Assembly (NCBI GenBank): GCA_965246795.1
Contig: CBDFFN010000012.1
Span: 248,001-312,000 of the forward strand
Reading direction: 5' to 3'
Source of the DNA: JAJXWB01 sp965246795
Lineage (GTDB): Bacteria > Pseudomonadota > Alphaproteobacteria > Rhizobiales > Beijerinckiaceae
DNA: 64,000 nt
The notes under the pieces are model-generated. The model saw only the letters and a program-made list of their open reading frames with translations, had not been told where the DNA came from and searched no databases. Below are positions 1 through 8,815 of this stretch, in pieces. Within the stretch, counting starts at the first letter, position 1, and every line of letters starts with the position of its first letter. The translations under genes and the position numbers were made by a program.

Positions 1-1696
1 CGGCCACAAGAACAACGCGCCCGTGTGAAACAAGCCGGCGCGCTACCGCGAGCGCCAGCCCCTCGTCGTACCCGGCGACGGCCGGCACTGACAGCACAAG
101 GCCTTCGACAGTGATACCGAGCGTTTCAATATCGGCAACGACGTTATCGAGCGCATCGCTGTCGATGCTTTCGATCTCCGGAACGGTGCGCGCAAAAGAT
201 GGTCGCGCGGAAGGCTTGGCCTCACGCCGCGTTTCTTCGACGCTTGCGGACACAGGCACTTCCACGTCATCGGGTCGGCGTGAAACGGCTACCGGCGCGA
301 CCAGCAGGAACTCCTGCGCTGCGACGACGCCGAGCGAAAGCATGAGCGCGCCAAACGTGGAGATCAGAATGATCGGCAGTTTCTTCGGGAAACTCGGCGT
401 TTGCGGTGCGAGCGCACGCGAGAAAATGCGTGCGTCGCTGGGCGTCGCCTTGGACGCCTGACGCGCCAGCGCCTCCTGATATTTCGTCGTCGTCGTCTCG
501 AGGTCGCCCTTCAGTGCATTCGACGTGCGCTCCAACTCGCGCAACTGCACTTCGTCGGAGCCGGATGCGCCGATCAACTTCTTCTGCGCGTCGAGCGCCT
601 TTGTCAGATTGTCGACGCGCGCGCTGGCGACTTTCGCCTCGCCTTCGAGACTGCGCGCCGACTTGTCCGCCGCAGCGCGAATCTCGCCTTCGAGATCGGC
701 GACCTGCGCGGTCAGTTCCTTGATCCGCGGATGGCCGGGCAGAAGCGTGCGCGATTCCAGCGCCAGCTGGGACTTCGCGGTCACACGCTGCTCGGAGATG
801 CGCCGCACGAGCTCGTTATTCGCGACATCGGGAATATCGGAGATGCGGCCCTGCTTCAGGAGATCGCGGAGCAGTGTCGACTTCGCGAGCGCGTCGGCCT
901 GCGCCGTGCGCGCCTTCGCGACTTCTGTGTTCACATCAGAAAGCTGCTGCGCATTGATCGACGTGCTGTTCGATCCGACGAGAAGTCCTGTCTGAGAGCG
1001 GAACGTCTCGACCTTTGCATCGGCGGCGGCAACGCGCGTCTTCAAGTCGTTGATCGACTGACCAAGCGATTCCGCCGCGGCACGCGCGCCATCGCGCTTC
1101 GCATCGCTCTGGAACTCGAGATAGGCGTCGGCAACGGCATTCGCGACGCGCGCGGAAAGATCGGGGTCACGTGACGAAAATTCGATCGTCAGCACCCGCG
1201 TCTTCATCGGCGACAACACCGTAAGCCGCTCGAAATATGATTCGAGAATGCGATCTTCCGGCGAGAGACGCGTCGGATCGCGCTTCAGGCCAACAAGGAT
1301 CAGCAGGCGTTCGACCGCGCCGAGCCCGTCTGCAAGCGGATCGAATTCCGGATTGCCCTGCAGACCGACATTCTTGATGACCTTGCGCGCAAGATCGCGC
1401 GACGTGAGAATCTGGACCTGGCTGCCTACGGCTTCCGCATCGAGCTGCTGCGTCACGCCAGTCTCGCTACGCTCGGGACCGGGCAGGAAGTTCTGCTGGT
1501 TCTCGAGGACGATCCGCGCCTCCGCGGTGTAGCGCGGGCGCATGACATTCACGACCGCGGCGCTGATCACAAAGGCGAGAAGCGTCGGGATGATAATCCA
1601 GCGCTTGCGCGCGACGACAATGCGCTTCAGCGCGAGGAGATCGATCTCCTCGACCTTCGCATGTGGCCTTTCGATAATTGACGGCCCGACTCGCAT
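1..1696 (-). CDS. Exopolysaccharide co-polymerase, Wzz/GumC/ExoP type (partial, runs off window start)
   Basis: Inner-membrane protein expected to control chain length and export of exopolysaccharide with the Wza-like protein encoded divergently next to it. The frame is open from ATG 1696 (GGAG about 8 bases upstream) to the window edge, giving 565 codons without a stop. TM1 is at residues 33-52, followed by the Wzz-like stretch (RPRYTAEARI), a long Ala/Glu/Leu-rich coiled-coil region, and a second membrane segment near residue 437 preceded by the family's Pro-rich motif (ARIFSRA...PSFPKKLP). After it comes a linker and the start of a domain resembling the C-terminal BY-kinase/ATPase module of ExoP proteins (DEGLALAVARRL, GRVVLVA). 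Whether the Walker motifs are intact cannot be seen here. Confidence 0.85.
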   Translation of the reverse strand, partial: MRVGPSIIERPHAKVEEIDLLALKRIVVARKRWIIIPTLLAFVISAAVVNVMRPRYTAEARIVLENQQNFLPGPERSETGVTQQLDAEAVGSQVQILTSRDLARKVIKNVGLQGNPEFDPLADGLGAVERLLILVGLKRDPTRLSPEDRILESYFERLTVLSPMKTRVLTIEFSSRDPDLSARVANAVADAYLEFQSDAKRDGARAAAESLGQSINDLKTRVAAADAKVETFRSQTGLLVGSNSTSINAQQLSDVNTEVAKARTAQADALAKSTLLRDLLKQGRISDIPDVANNELVRRISEQRVTAKSQLALESRTLLPGHPRIKELTAQVADLEGEIRAAADKSARSLEGEAKVASARVDNLTKALDAQKKLIGASGSDEVQLRELERTSNALKGDLETTTTKYQEALARQASKATPSDARIFSRALAPQTPSFPKKLPIILISTFGALMLSLGVVAAQEFLLVAPVAVSRRPDDVEVPVSASVEETRREAKPSARPSFARTVPEIESIDSDALDNVVADIETLGITVEGLVLSVPAVAGYDEGLALAVARRLVSHGRVVLVA

Positions 1697-1863
1697 GGAA
1701 CGCTCCGCTTCAAGCGATCCAACTCTTTCAATTCAAGGTTGAAGCCACGTTAATTAGCGCATTTGGCAGAGTGAGCTTTTGTTAACCATGCGAGCATAAA
1801 ACCCATCTTGTCCGCGTTCGCGCGGGTCCGTGCGTCATCGCACTGGACACGGATGGTGAGTTC

Positions 1864-2418
1864 ATGCGGCGCTCGATCACGGCCCTTTGCGTTCTTTTCC
1901 TTGTCGCGCTTTCCGGCTGTGCCGGGCGCTTCCGCGGCGATCTCTATGCCGTCGCACCGGAGCCTTACACGGTCGGCACCGGCGACCGCCTTCGCATCAT
2001 CGTCTATGGGCAGGACGGCCTGTCCAACTCATATTCCGTCGATTCCGTAGGGCAGATTTCCCTGCCGCTCGTTGGTTTCGTCAACGTCAATGGCATGACG
2101 CTTCCTGGCGTGGAGCGTACCGTCGAGGCACGCCTGCGCAACGGATACATCCGCGAGCCGCGAGTCTCCTGCGAGGTCGAGGCTTACCGGCCCTTCTTCA
2201 TCCTCGGCGAAGTCACGACGCCCGGCCAGTATCCCTTCGTCAACGGAATGACTGTGCAGAACGCGGTCGCCATCGCCAGTGGCTTCACGCCCCGCGCCTA
2301 CCAAGGCGCTGCAACGATGACCCGCAACATGGGCGGACAGGCTGTCGTAGGCGACGTGCCGATCAACGCGCCGCTACGGCCGGGCGACACGATCGTCGTG
2401 CGTGAACGATTCTTTTGA
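1864..2418 (+). CDS. Polysaccharide export lipoprotein, Wza-like (Poly_export + SLBB)
   Basis: Periplasmic/outer-membrane export protein of 184 aa, in the size range of short rhizobial Wza-like proteins. An N-terminal lipoprotein signal is visible, with lipobox LSGC (Cys at about residue 19). The Poly_export domain follows (YTVGTGDRLRIIVYGQ, QISLPLVG), then an SLBB-like part (FFILGEVTTPGQYPF, NAVAIASGFTPRA) and the C-terminal RPGDTIVV motif. It is divergent from the co-polymerase gene, with 167 bases between the starts, so the pair is probably expressed together. It lacks the large barrel-forming C-terminus of E. coli Wza. Confidence 0.93.
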   Translation: MRRSITALCVLFLVALSGCAGRFRGDLYAVAPEPYTVGTGDRLRIIVYGQDGLSNSYSVDSVGQISLPLVGFVNVNGMTLPGVERTVEARLRNGYIREPRVSCEVEAYRPFFILGEVTTPGQYPFVNGMTVQNAVAIASGFTPRAYQGAATMTRNMGGQAVVGDVPINAPLRPGDTIVVRERFF

Positions 2419-2436
2419 GATTAGGGCGCAGGCTGT

Positions 2437-2459
2437 CGCGGTCCGTATCGTGAACCGCG
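2437..2459. repeat. Short hairpin between export gene and glycosyltransferase
   Basis: Inverted repeat CGCGGT/ACCGCG (6 bp, 11-base loop) lies 19 bases after the Wza-like gene in the 97-base gap before the next gene. A short T-rich stretch occurs about 13 bases downstream. It could be a weak terminator or attenuator, but the stem is short and may be chance. Confidence 0.3.
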
Positions 2460-2515
2460 TGAAATTGCGTGCTTTTCAAATTCAGTTGCCGCACCGGCTT
2501 TAATCAGGTGCTATT

Positions 2516-3712
2516 GTGAACGGCGGCGATCCCCGGCAACGGGCGCTGCGCATCGTCCACGTGCTGCGTGCACCGCTTGGCGGCCTGTTCCGCCACGTCG
2601 TCGACCTCGCCGAAATGCAGATCGCGCGCGGCCATCAAGTCGGACTTGTTACCGATTCGCTGACAGGCGGCGATGCCGCCTCGGCGAGCCTGTCGGCGAT
2701 GGAGAGTCGACTGGCTCTCGGGCTCATGCGTCTGCCGATGCGCCGCCTCCCACACCCAACCGATCTGGCGGATATGTGGCGGATCGACAAACATCTGCGT
2801 GGTCTGCGACCCGATGTCGTGCATGGCCACGGCGCCAAAGGCGGGCTTTTCGCGCGCGCACCGGGCGTGCTGCGCGCCTCGCCTGTCGTGCGCGCCTACA
2901 CGCCGCACGGCGGCTCCTTCAACTACAAGCCGGGCACGAAGTCGCATCGGCTCTTCATGCGCGTCGAAGCCATGCTCGCGCGCGGCACGGATCTCCTTCT
3001 GTTCGAGAGCGATTATATTGCCGGCCGCTTCAATACCTATGTTGACGCGCATCGACCGCTGCAGCGGACTATCGTCAACGGACTGAGCGAGGCAGAATTT
3101 CAGCCTGTCGCGCCCGATGCCGACGCCGCCGATCTTCTCTATGTCGGCGAACTTCGCTCCGCGAAAGGCATCGACACATTGATCGATGCACTCGCGATTG
3201 CCGGCAAGACGCTCGGCACCGTTCCGAACCTCGTGCTTGTCGGCTCGGGGCCGGACAAGGCGCAACTCGAAGAGCAGGCGGCGCGGCGCGGCATCGCCGA
3301 CCGCATCCGCTTCGCCGGTGCAATGCCTGCGCGTGAAGCGTTTCGACTAGGGCGCATGCTCGTCGTGCCGAGCCGGGCTGAATCGCTGCCTTATGTCGTT
3401 CTCGAAGCCGCCGCTGCCCGTGTGCCGATGATCGCAACGCGTGTCGGCGGTATCCCCGAGATTTTCGGCTCCTACGCCGATCGGCTGATTACCTGCAACG
3501 ATCCTGCCTTGCTTTCGCAAGCGATCGCGATCGCGCAGCAGACCGCTCATGCAAGTCTTGCGCGCGATGCCGATGCTCTCGCCGATCATGTCGCCAGCCG
3601 CTTCACGCTCGGCGCGATGGTCGATGGCGTCCTCGCCGGCTACGCCGACGCACGCCGTCACAAGGATGCGCCGCACGAACGTGCAGCGAAAATGGTCGCT
3701 CTTACGCACTGA
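2516..3712 (+). CDS. Glycosyltransferase family 4 (exopolysaccharide assembly)
   Basis: Predicted cytoplasmic retaining glycosyltransferase with GT-B fold, 398 aa, adding a sugar to the lipid-linked repeat unit. The N-terminal Rossmann half carries the glycine loop GGLFRHVVDLA. The C-terminal half has DLLYVGELRSAKGIDTLIDA and the GT4 donor-site motif ESLPYVVLE, i.e. two glutamates eight residues apart, followed by VGGIPEI. The start is GTG. It lies 12 bases before the sugar phosphotransferase gene in the same direction. Donor and acceptor sugars cannot be told from sequence. Confidence 0.9.
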   Translation: MNGGDPRQRALRIVHVLRAPLGGLFRHVVDLAEMQIARGHQVGLVTDSLTGGDAASASLSAMESRLALGLMRLPMRRLPHPTDLADMWRIDKHLRGLRPDVVHGHGAKGGLFARAPGVLRASPVVRAYTPHGGSFNYKPGTKSHRLFMRVEAMLARGTDLLLFESDYIAGRFNTYVDAHRPLQRTIVNGLSEAEFQPVAPDADAADLLYVGELRSAKGIDTLIDALAIAGKTLGTVPNLVLVGSGPDKAQLEEQAARRGIADRIRFAGAMPAREAFRLGRMLVVPSRAESLPYVVLEAAAARVPMIATRVGGIPEIFGSYADRLITCNDPALLSQAIAIAQQTAHASLARDADALADHVASRFTLGAMVDGVLAGYADARRHKDAPHERAAKMVALTH

Positions 3713-3724
3713 TCGGGTCCGTCG

Positions 3725-5260
3725 ATGGGTTACACAGCCGAAGACATGCGCCGGGTTGCCGCACCTGCGCCCGCGGTCACCGACGAAAAGGTCGCGATGC
3801 GCGATCGACTGCGGCGCCTTGCGCTTGCGGAGGCGATGGCGGGGCAAACGCCGCGGCGCGCCTATTCGCCGATCGTCCTCTCCGGCCTCGTGCGGCTGAT
3901 CGAATTCTGTGCCATCCTCGTCACGGGTGTCGCAGCGCACAAACTCTACATCGGCGACGCGATCCCCCTCGCCTATCTCATCGCCGAACCAGCAGTTGCC
4001 TTCGTCGCACTCATTACGTTTCAAGCGCTCGGCCTCAACAGCACCACCGCCTATCGCAATCCGGTCTCCGCGGGCTTTCGTCTGGTGGGCGGCTGGACAG
4101 CCATCCTCGTTGCAACGCTGGCGCTCGTCTTCTTCCTGCGCCTGGAACTCGTGTTCTCGCGCGTGTGGATCGCTGCCTGGTACGTCAGCGGGCTCGTCGT
4201 GCTCCTTACGGGACGTGTCGTGCTGTCGCTTCTCGTGCGTCGCATGACGTCGAGCGGGCAACTCGATCGCCGCACTGTCATCGTCGGTGGCGGCAGTGCG
4301 GGCGAATCCGTGCTTCGCGATCTCGGTTCGCAGAAGCATACCGACCTGCGCATCTGCGGCGTGTTCGACGATCGTACGGACGAGCGTTCGCCCGATGTCG
4401 TCGCCGGATATCCGCGCCTTGGCACCGTCGACGATCTCGTCGAGTTCGCGCGACACACGCGCATCGATCTCGTCATCTTCACGCTGCCGATTTCGGCGGA
4501 AGAGCGCCTGCTGCAGATGCTGCGCAAGCTCTGGATATTGCCGATCGACATTCGCCTTGCGGCGCACACGAACAAGCTTCGCTTCCGGCCCCGCTCCTAC
4601 TCGTGGATCGGCAACGTGCCGGTGCTCGATGTCTTCGACAAGCCGATCACAGACTGGAGCGTCGTCATCAAGACGCTGTTCGACAAGGTCGTCGGCGGTC
4701 TGATGCTGCTCGGGCTTTCGCCTGTCATGCTGCTCGTTGCGCTGGCGGTGAAGCTCGACTCGCGCGGACCAGTGTTCTTCCGCCAGACGCGGCATGGCTT
4801 CAACAACGAGGAAGTCCCGGTCCTGAAGTTCCGCTCGATGTATGTCGATCAGCTCGACCATCTGGCCGCCAAACAAGTGACGCGCAACGATCCGCGCGTG
4901 ACGCGTGTCGGTCGCTTCATCCGCCGCACGTCACTCGATGAACTGCCGCAGCTCTTCAACGTCGTGTTCTCGGGCACGCTCTCACTCGTCGGTCCGCGGC
5001 CGCATGCGGTGCTGGCGCGCGCCGCGGAGCGCCGCTACGACGAAGTTGTCGACGGCTACTTCGCCCGCCACCGCGTTCGTCCGGGTCTCACCGGATGGGC
5101 ACAAATCCACGGCTGGCGCGGCGAGACCGATACGCCGGAGAAAATCCAGAAGCGCGTCGAATGCGACCTCTACTACATCGAGAACTGGTCGATCCTGCTC
5201 GACATCTACATCCTCGCGATGACGCCGTTTGCGCTCCTGAAGGCCGAGAATGCGTACTAG
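3725..5260 (+). CDS. Undecaprenyl-phosphate sugar (glucose) phosphotransferase, WcaJ-like
   Basis: Membrane enzyme of 511 aa that transfers sugar-1-phosphate to undecaprenyl phosphate, the first step of repeat-unit assembly. The N-terminal half has several membrane segments followed by a nucleotide-binding-like loop (VIVGGGSAGES). The C-terminal catalytic domain is clear: GPVFFRQTRHG, LKFRSM, RTSLDELPQLFNV, LVGPRPHA and the end motif LTGWAQIHGWRG. Length and domain order fit the WcaJ/undecaprenyl-phosphate glucose phosphotransferase type. Glucose rather than galactose is an inference from family. The stop overlaps the next start by 11 bases, which suggests translational coupling. Confidence 0.93.
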   Translation: MGYTAEDMRRVAAPAPAVTDEKVAMRDRLRRLALAEAMAGQTPRRAYSPIVLSGLVRLIEFCAILVTGVAAHKLYIGDAIPLAYLIAEPAVAFVALITFQALGLNSTTAYRNPVSAGFRLVGGWTAILVATLALVFFLRLELVFSRVWIAAWYVSGLVVLLTGRVVLSLLVRRMTSSGQLDRRTVIVGGGSAGESVLRDLGSQKHTDLRICGVFDDRTDERSPDVVAGYPRLGTVDDLVEFARHTRIDLVIFTLPISAEERLLQMLRKLWILPIDIRLAAHTNKLRFRPRSYSWIGNVPVLDVFDKPITDWSVVIKTLFDKVVGGLMLLGLSPVMLLVALAVKLDSRGPVFFRQTRHGFNNEEVPVLKFRSMYVDQLDHLAAKQVTRNDPRVTRVGRFIRRTSLDELPQLFNVVFSGTLSLVGPRPHAVLARAAERRYDEVVDGYFARHRVRPGLTGWAQIHGWRGETDTPEKIQKRVECDLYYIENWSILLDIYILAMTPFALLKAENAY

Positions 5261-6353
5261 GCGCTCATGCGCCTACGTACTTCTATCGACGCTCGCTTTC
5301 GTCATTACCGCAGCCGCGGAGCCCGCGGCGCTTCGCATCGATCTCGCCGGCAATCCGACAACCCTCTTCGACGTCGCCAAGAAGTCATGCGGCGACTTCA
5401 CGCAGCCCGACATCAATCCGCGCGCCTTTCGCAATGCTGCCGGCGAAACACGCGTTTTCGCGCTCGATCAGGATAACCGTCCGCTCGTTGGACAGTCTTT
5501 GCTTGCACTCGAACCGTCGTGCCGCTCGGCGCTGTCGTCAGGCGAGAACGCCGATCCCGCTGCATTCGACGGCCGTCGTTACATCACATCGACATGGACC
5601 ACGGACGGAAAGAACGTCGCTGCACTGGTCCACAACGAATATCACGCCGATGCTCATCCGGGCCGCTGCCGCACGCCGGACGGCCTCGCCTGTTGGTACA
5701 ACACAATTCTTGCTGTCCGTTCGAGTGATGGCGGCATGACCTTCGCGCCCGCGTCACCGCTCGTCGTCGCGAGCGCGCCCTTCCGGCAAGACAGCGATCA
5801 GACACGCCATCGTGGCTTCTTCAACCCGTCGAATATGTTTGCAGGTCCCGGCGGCGTGTACACGTTCACCTCGACGACGGGGTGGAGCGTTCAAGACGCC
5901 GGCGCCTGTCTCCTGCGCAATCGCGATCCGCTCGATCCCGCGGGATGGCGCGGGTGGGATGGCCAACGTTTCGCGGCGCGTTGGAGCGATCCCTACCGCC
6001 AGACACCGCATGCCGATCCTTGCCGACCTATAAAGCCCTTCGGCTATCCCGTGGCGTCCGTCGTGCGGCACCGCGGCAGTGGGCTCTATCTCGCGATCTG
6101 GGAGCAACCGAAACTAGCGGCACCCTCGGCCTTCGGTGATTTTCCGGTCGCCGGCATCTACCTCGCGACGTCGCGCAATCTCATCGACTGGAGCGATCCC
6201 TCGCTCGTCGTGCCGACGGCTGTCGTTCACCAGCCTTGCGGCTTGCGCGACGAAAATCGCGGTGGCGTCATCCTTGCCTACCCCGCTTTGCTCGGCGACA
6301 AGGCGGTGGGTCGCAACTACGACGATGTCAGCGACCAGCGTGGTTGTTTGTGA
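5250..6353 (+). CDS. Secreted beta-propeller (glycosidase/sialidase-like fold) protein of the EPS locus; 3' end probably frameshifted
   Basis: A protein of 367 aa with an N-terminal signal peptide (cleavage near residue 23), not recognised as a named family. Features resembling five-bladed propeller glycosidases are the repeated Trp/Asp-rich blade edges, RSSDGGMTFAPASP, FNPSNMF, LYLAIWEQP, GIYLATSRNLIDWSDPSL and many cysteines suited to the periplasm. The ORF ends abruptly at DQRGCL. Immediately downstream the -1 frame reads LFVTRIALDGCNPGTKRVLL and continues to a stop at 6457, which looks like the missing last blade, so one T has probably been lost near 6345. It is translationally coupled to the upstream phosphotransferase. 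Polysaccharide trimming is a guess from context. Confidence 0.75.
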   Translation: MRTRRSCAYVLLSTLAFVITAAAEPAALRIDLAGNPTTLFDVAKKSCGDFTQPDINPRAFRNAAGETRVFALDQDNRPLVGQSLLALEPSCRSALSSGENADPAAFDGRRYITSTWTTDGKNVAALVHNEYHADAHPGRCRTPDGLACWYNTILAVRSSDGGMTFAPASPLVVASAPFRQDSDQTRHRGFFNPSNMFAGPGGVYTFTSTTGWSVQDAGACLLRNRDPLDPAGWRGWDGQRFAARWSDPYRQTPHADPCRPIKPFGYPVASVVRHRGSGLYLAIWEQPKLAAPSAFGDFPVAGIYLATSRNLIDWSDPSLVVPTAVVHQPCGLRDENRGGVILAYPALLGDKAVGRNYDDVSDQRGCL

Positions 6354-6442
6354 CGCGCATCGCGCTCGACGGCTGCAACCCCGGCACGAAACGCGTGCTT
6401 CTGCGGCAAGCCGTCACGATCTCCCGAGAATCAATCAGAGGG

Positions 6443-6458
6443 TTACCGCTTCGTTAAC
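6443..6458 (+). promoter_or_regulatory. CtrA-like binding box upstream of polymerase gene
   Basis: The sequence TTAC-N7-TTAAC matches the CtrA consensus TTAA-N7-TTAAC at eight of nine defined positions. It is 24 bases upstream of the GTG start at 6482, and the surrounding GGTTACCG-TT-GTTAAC string is almost identical to the box in front of cckA at 57328. Direct CtrA control of the polymerase gene is an inference. Confidence 0.45.
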
Positions 6459-6481
6459 TATGCCGGCGCAAGACTGTCCGC

Positions 6482-7777
6482 GTGGATACAGTCGCCACCA
6501 CTGCCGCGCCAAAGTCGAAGCGCGAGAAACTCCTGCTTGCCGTGCTCTTCACGATGCACGCGCTGAGTTGCGTCTCTTTCATCGAGCCGAGCCCCTACGA
6601 ATTTCTCTTCTTCCTCCTCATCCCGGTCGCACTTCTGCGTGGTCTCGTGCTGACGCGGACGACGCTGCTCTTCTTCTTTCTCATCTTGCTCGTTGTCGGC
6701 TCGCAGGCCGTCGCACTATTCCCCTACATTCAGCACCAGCCCGTCGACGGAACGCTGACACCCGCGGTCTACACGTTCTTCACGGTTTATCTTTTCACCA
6801 GCGCGCTGCTCTTCGCGATGATCTTCTCGCGCAACTGCGAGACGCGCCTTTCGATCGCGATCCGGGCCTACGCGATATCCTGTGTCTTCGCGGGTCTCTG
6901 GGGCATCGCGGCCTATCTCGATATCGGCGGCCTTGCGGCGCGCGAGCCGATCGTCGGACGCGTTGCCGGCCCATTCAAGGACCCGAACGTGCTCGGTTCC
7001 TATTGCATTCTCGGCGTGCTGTTCTTTCTACAACGCGCCGTGCTCGGCACAGGCTGCCGACGGCTTGTAAGCTTCGCCTGCTTCGTCATCGTCATAACAG
7101 GCGGTGTCTTCCTGTCCTTCTCGCGCGGTTCATGGGGCGCAACCATCTTCGCAATGCTGCTGATGGGCATCTCGAGCTATGTCACGGCGCAAGAGCCTTG
7201 GGTTCGCAGCCGCATCCGTCGCGCAATCCTCATGCTCGCATGCGTCGGCGCGACCGCCGCTGCGATCATCGTCGCCACGCCGACCCTGCGCGATACCGTC
7301 CTCGATCGCGCCAAGGTCACGCAGGATTACGACGCGGGCGAGTCCGGCCGCTTCGGGAATCAGCAGCGTTCGATCTCGATGCTGCTCGATCGCCCCCTTG
7401 GCTTCGGGCCGTTCCGCTTCCCGACTTACTTCGTTTTACAGCCGCATAATTCTTACGTCGGCGGCTTTGCCGATGGCGGCTGGATCGGTGGTTTTGCGTT
7501 TATCGCACTTGTGCTCGCGACCAGTACGATCATCCTCCAATTGATATTCCGCTGGTCGCCGCTGCTTCGGCAAATGCAGGTGGTCGGTCCGGCTCTTCTA
7601 GCAATCTTCCTGCAAGCCATGCAGATCGACATCGATCACTGGCGCTTCGTGTTTTTTATTCTCGGCGCCGTCTGGGGCATCCGCGCAGCGATGGAGCAGC
7701 CGGAGCTAGCGAGCGCGCAAGGGTTGCGCGGTCTGACGCAATCGAACGCTGGACGGTTGCGACAATCGGCGGCGTAA
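6482..7777 (+). CDS. O-antigen polymerase/ligase family membrane protein (Wzy/WaaL type)
   Basis: Polytopic inner-membrane protein of 431 aa with about ten hydrophobic segments, expected to polymerise or ligate polysaccharide repeat units at the periplasmic face. The conserved Wzy_C core is visible: GRVAGPFKDPNVLGSY, then LSFSRGSWGA and, after a long periplasmic loop, DRPLGFGPFRFPTYFVLQPHN. The start is GTG; no nearer ATG gives a better amino terminus. Its last 72 bases overlap the convergent acyltransferase gene. Polymerase rather than ligase is favoured by the EPS neighbours, but the two cannot be separated by sequence. Confidence 0.85.
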   Translation: MDTVATTAAPKSKREKLLLAVLFTMHALSCVSFIEPSPYEFLFFLLIPVALLRGLVLTRTTLLFFFLILLVVGSQAVALFPYIQHQPVDGTLTPAVYTFFTVYLFTSALLFAMIFSRNCETRLSIAIRAYAISCVFAGLWGIAAYLDIGGLAAREPIVGRVAGPFKDPNVLGSYCILGVLFFLQRAVLGTGCRRLVSFACFVIVITGGVFLSFSRGSWGATIFAMLLMGISSYVTAQEPWVRSRIRRAILMLACVGATAAAIIVATPTLRDTVLDRAKVTQDYDAGESGRFGNQQRSISMLLDRPLGFGPFRFPTYFVLQPHNSYVGGFADGGWIGGFAFIALVLATSTIILQLIFRWSPLLRQMQVVGPALLAIFLQAMQIDIDHWRFVFFILGAVWGIRAAMEQPELASAQGLRGLTQSNAGRLRQSAA

Positions 7778-8815
7778 CGGATCCTCGAACCAGCGGAAGC
7801 TCGCGATGCCCGCAAGAACGATCACGGCATAGGTGCTGAGCGAGAGGGCAATCAACGCGAGTGCGCTCGTCAGTCCGAGCTTCCGCGCCACGATGACAGC
7901 GGCGACCTGAAACAGCGTGTGGATCATGTAGATCGCAAAGGATGCGTCGCCGAGGATGACGCCCGCGCGGGATGTGAAGTGCGAACGCGGCACATCGCGC
8001 TCGGCCAGCGCGAGCAAGGCAACCAGCAGCGGGAAGCAGGCGATGACAAGCAACGGCGGCGCACCTGCCAGCATCAGCGCGAGCACGGCAAGTGCTGTAG
8101 CATGCGCGGTTATCCAACTCACCCGCACCGCGTTGGCGCGCGAAACGATCACGCAGACCGCCATGCCGGCAAGAAACGGTGCCACGGCGCGTAGATTGCC
8201 GAAGTCGAATGTCGCGTCGTCGCCGGGCCGCATCCCGAGCCAGCTGCGGACAAGTTCGATGCTGATCGCAAGTCCCGCTGCAAGCGATAGCGTCGGCCAT
8301 GCGCCCCCGCGTCGGACATACAGCGCGAACGCTGGAAACAGGAGATAAAGGAACCATTCCGCCGAGATCGACCATGATGGGATGTTGAGACCCGCGTGGT
8401 TGGTGACACCCCACGCTTGCACGAGCAGCAGGTTCGCCGGCAGGAGCGACGGATCGAAGAAGGATCGGTCGCGAACGGAAATGTTCAGCGCGACGACACC
8501 AACGCCGATGAGACAGAAGATGATCAGCGTCGCGAGATGCAAGGGATAGATGCGCGCCAAACGCTTGCGCAGGAACGTCGCATAGTCCCGCCACGTCGCG
8601 ATGCGCGCACCGTAGGTGTGCATGATGACGAAGCCGGACAGAACAAAGAAGAAGTCGACGAACAGCGAAAATCGTTCGAGCGTGTTCGTCGGGTTCGCGA
8701 GCAGTGGGCGGAAATGGTTCTCGAAATGGTAGAAGACGACGCCGCTGGCGGCGAGAAAGCGATAGGTATCGAGCGCACAATATCGCGGCGGCGCATTCGT
8801 GTTAGCCGGCGTCAT
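7706..8815 (-). CDS. Acyltransferase 3 family membrane protein (OafA-like), second of pair
   Basis: Integral membrane O-acyltransferase of 369 aa, probably decorating a surface polysaccharide with acetyl or similar groups. The N-terminal pattern is typical: LDTYRFLAASGVVFYHF, with FFVLSGFVIMHTY, then the arginine-rich RKRLARIYPLHL and WSISAEWFLYLLFP motifs. The last part has FAIYMIHTLFQ and WFEDPLRRRL. The start ATG at 8815 overlaps the stop of the upstream acyltransferase as ATGA, so translation is coupled. Upstream in-frame sequence reads only as shadow of that gene, hence this start. It is convergent with, and overlaps, the polymerase gene. Confidence 0.88.
   Translation of the reverse strand: MTPANTNAPPRYCALDTYRFLAASGVVFYHFENHFRPLLANPTNTLERFSLFVDFFFVLSGFVIMHTYGARIATWRDYATFLRKRLARIYPLHLATLIIFCLIGVGVVALNISVRDRSFFDPSLLPANLLLVQAWGVTNHAGLNIPSWSISAEWFLYLLFPAFALYVRRGGAWPTLSLAAGLAISIELVRSWLGMRPGDDATFDFGNLRAVAPFLAGMAVCVIVSRANAVRVSWITAHATALAVLALMLAGAPPLLVIACFPLLVALLALAERDVPRSHFTSRAGVILGDASFAIYMIHTLFQVAAVIVARKLGLTSALALIALSLSTYAVIVLAGIASFRWFEDPLRRRLSQPSSVRLRQTAQPLRAR

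Noticed and set aside
3347..4876. Minus-strand ORF of 509 codons opposite the sugar phosphotransferase
   Set aside because: Composition is low-complexity charged, no motif, and the plus strand has an intact family protein.
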